Positions 34,207 to 34,905 of a DNA stretch of 34,905 nt are shown here, in pieces (position 1 is the stretch's first letter; each line of letters opens with the position of its first letter). The position numbers were made by a program, and so were the translations under genes. The DNA comes from Clostridiales bacterium Firm_10 (GTDB lineage: Bacteria; Bacillota; Clostridia; Christensenellales; Aristaeellaceae): the NCBI GenBank assembly GCA_001603025.1, contig LVAP01000054.1, positions 1 through 34,905 on the forward strand, read 5' to 3'. The notes under the pieces are model-generated. The model did no database searches and was not told where the DNA came from. It worked only from the letters and a program-made list of their open reading frames with translations.

Positions 34207-34512
34207 TTATTCTTCCCCGGGCTTCCACTCCTGGCGGAGCTTCACCATCATCTCGTCGGCGCGCTCCTTGAAGGCGAGCGCCTCGTCGTCCTGATAGCCC
34301 AGGAAGTACAGCCGGTCGATCTGATCGGTGTTGAACAGGAAGTTCTCATCCGCGCTCATGTAGCCTTCAGGGAAGACGCAGCCCACGTAATCATACAGGT
34401 TCGTGCCCTTATCGGTGACGCCCTCCTGGCAAACACCCATAATCATCACGCGCTTGGTGCTGTCCTTCAGCAGAACCACTGTGCCGATCGGAAGAAGTCC
34501 TTCAATTTTCAT
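34207..34512 (-). CDS. DUF4176-family type VII secretion accessory protein
   Basis: This 101-residue cytosolic protein matches DUF4176: L-L-P-I-G-T-V-V-L-L-K near the start, T-K-R-V-M-I-M-G, Y-D-Y-V-G-C-V-F-P-E-G in the middle and F-N-x-D-Q-I-D-R-L-Y-F-L-G-Y towards the end. This small family is found mainly in T7SSb and LXG effector loci of Bacillota; its biochemical role is unknown, with a chaperone or assembly role often assumed. GAGGAGG lies eight bases before the ATG. It follows the DUF3592-like gene by 24 bases on the same strand, so the pair is co-transcribed, opposite to the essC operon. Its presence supports the reading of this window as part of a type VII locus that continues to the right, where effectors and WXG100 genes may lie. 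Confidence 0.88.
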   Translation of the reverse strand: MKIEGLLPIGTVVLLKDSTKRVMIMGVCQEGVTDKGTNLYDYVGCVFPEGYMSADENFLFNTDQIDRLYFLGYQDDEALAFKERADEMMVKLRQEWKPGEE

Positions 34513-34536
34513 CCGTATTGCCTCCTCAATTACGAC

Positions 34537-34905
34537 TTATCGACGCATCAAAACGACTGCCACGATTATTATAACAGCTCCGATGCCCAAAAACAACCAC
34601 CCGAGTACCGCGGAAGAACGATTTCGGTTGGCGAGAATGCCGTCCACATCATTCTGGTCGAGTATGATGTCCCAGCCCTTCATGCCCATCGCGTTCGTCC
34701 TGCGATAGACGATATCCACCTCGTCGCCGACTTTCGCCGTCAGGCTGGAGGTCCCCACCGCGCCTGTGCTCTGGCGGACGGTTTCGCCATCCGCCTGAAA
34801 CTCAACCACGGGCTTCACGGTGTTGGGGCCGTCGGCCTGCATCACGGCGACCAGCGTGGCTCGCGTGCGGGTGAAGCCGCCGGCGCTGCGTCCCCGCGCG
34901 GCGAG
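34537..34905 (-). CDS. DUF3592-like membrane protein (partial, runs off right edge)
   Basis: The frame has no stop from 34537 to the window end, so the start codon is outside; 122 residues are visible. The part reads R-A-T-L-V-A-V-M-Q, then V-V-E-F-Q-A-D-G-E, V-G-D-E-V-D-I-V-Y, and ends in one hydrophobic helix with a short basic end (V-V-L-M-R-R). This is the beta-strand plus membrane-helix pattern of DUF3592 proteins, which usually have another helix at the N-terminus. The inner GTG at 34845 could be mistaken for a start but has no ribosome binding site and cuts into the domain. It is just upstream of the DUF4176 gene in the same transcription unit. DUF3592 proteins are frequent in type VII and toxin loci, without known function. 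Confidence 0.65.
   Translation of the reverse strand, partial: LAARGRSAGGFTRTRATLVAVMQADGPNTVKPVVEFQADGETVRQSTGAVGTSSLTAKVGDEVDIVYRRTNAMGMKGWDIILDQNDVDGILANRNRSSAVLGWLFLGIGAVIIIVAVVLMRR

Overview
The window looks like part of a GC-rich Bacillota (Clostridia-type) chromosome. The evidence is AGGAGG-type ribosome binding sites, clear sigma-A promoters, an LplABC-type sugar importer, an ECF vitamin transporter subunit, a type III pantothenate kinase, and an EssC/YukD type VII secretion (T7SSb) core with a DUF4176 gene. A gut member of the Clostridia is a reasonable guess, but genus or order cannot be read from sequence alone.

Positions 1-8.1 kb are accessory and housekeeping genes. A gene leaves the left edge on the minus strand with its own strong promoter. 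Next comes a minus-strand sugar ABC operon (permease, permease, solute-binding protein). It is divergent from a uroporphyrinogen-decarboxylase-like gene, and perfect 17-bp-spacer promoters face both ways. A two-gene pantothenate module follows (ECF S component and coaX), then a divergent PP2C-type phosphatase.

Positions 8.2-26.0 kb are a compact minus-strand operon, read right to left: an RCC1-repeat protein, a vWA protein with Ig-like repeats and a cytoplasmic FHA domain, a 1634-residue Ig-like repeat surface protein, a membrane-tethered PP2C phosphatase, and a 2385-residue transmembrane Ser/Thr kinase. The kinase ectodomain carries at least six copies of the composite Ig-like unit also found in the vWA protein. 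Positions 26.0-34.0 kb are a plus-strand operon: a membrane FHA protein, a second FHA protein, the 1639-residue EssC-like ATPase, a LytTR regulator with a degenerate receiver, an unknown 175-residue protein and the ubiquitin-like YukD/EsaB protein. A strong bidirectional terminator then separates this operon from a minus-strand DUF4176 / DUF3592-like pair that runs off the right edge.

The main hypothesis is that 8.2-34.9 kb is one Ser/Thr-phosphorylation-controlled type VII-like secretion system. Kinase, phosphatase and four FHA-bearing proteins (two of them single-pass receptors with extracellular domains) would couple surface sensing to the EssC motor. Five repeated G-T-x-R motifs lie in the cytoplasmic linker of the vWA-FHA protein, four of them with Ile at +3 from Thr, and are candidate phospho-switches. 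No EssA, EssB, EsaA or WXG100 gene is visible, so the membrane complex may be non-canonical or encoded outside the window.

The two halves meet head to head at about 25.97 kb, where both the RCC1 gene and the first FHA gene appear to have lost their 5' ends. This is either a genuine inversion breakpoint or a chimeric assembly join, and it should be settled before the architecture is trusted.
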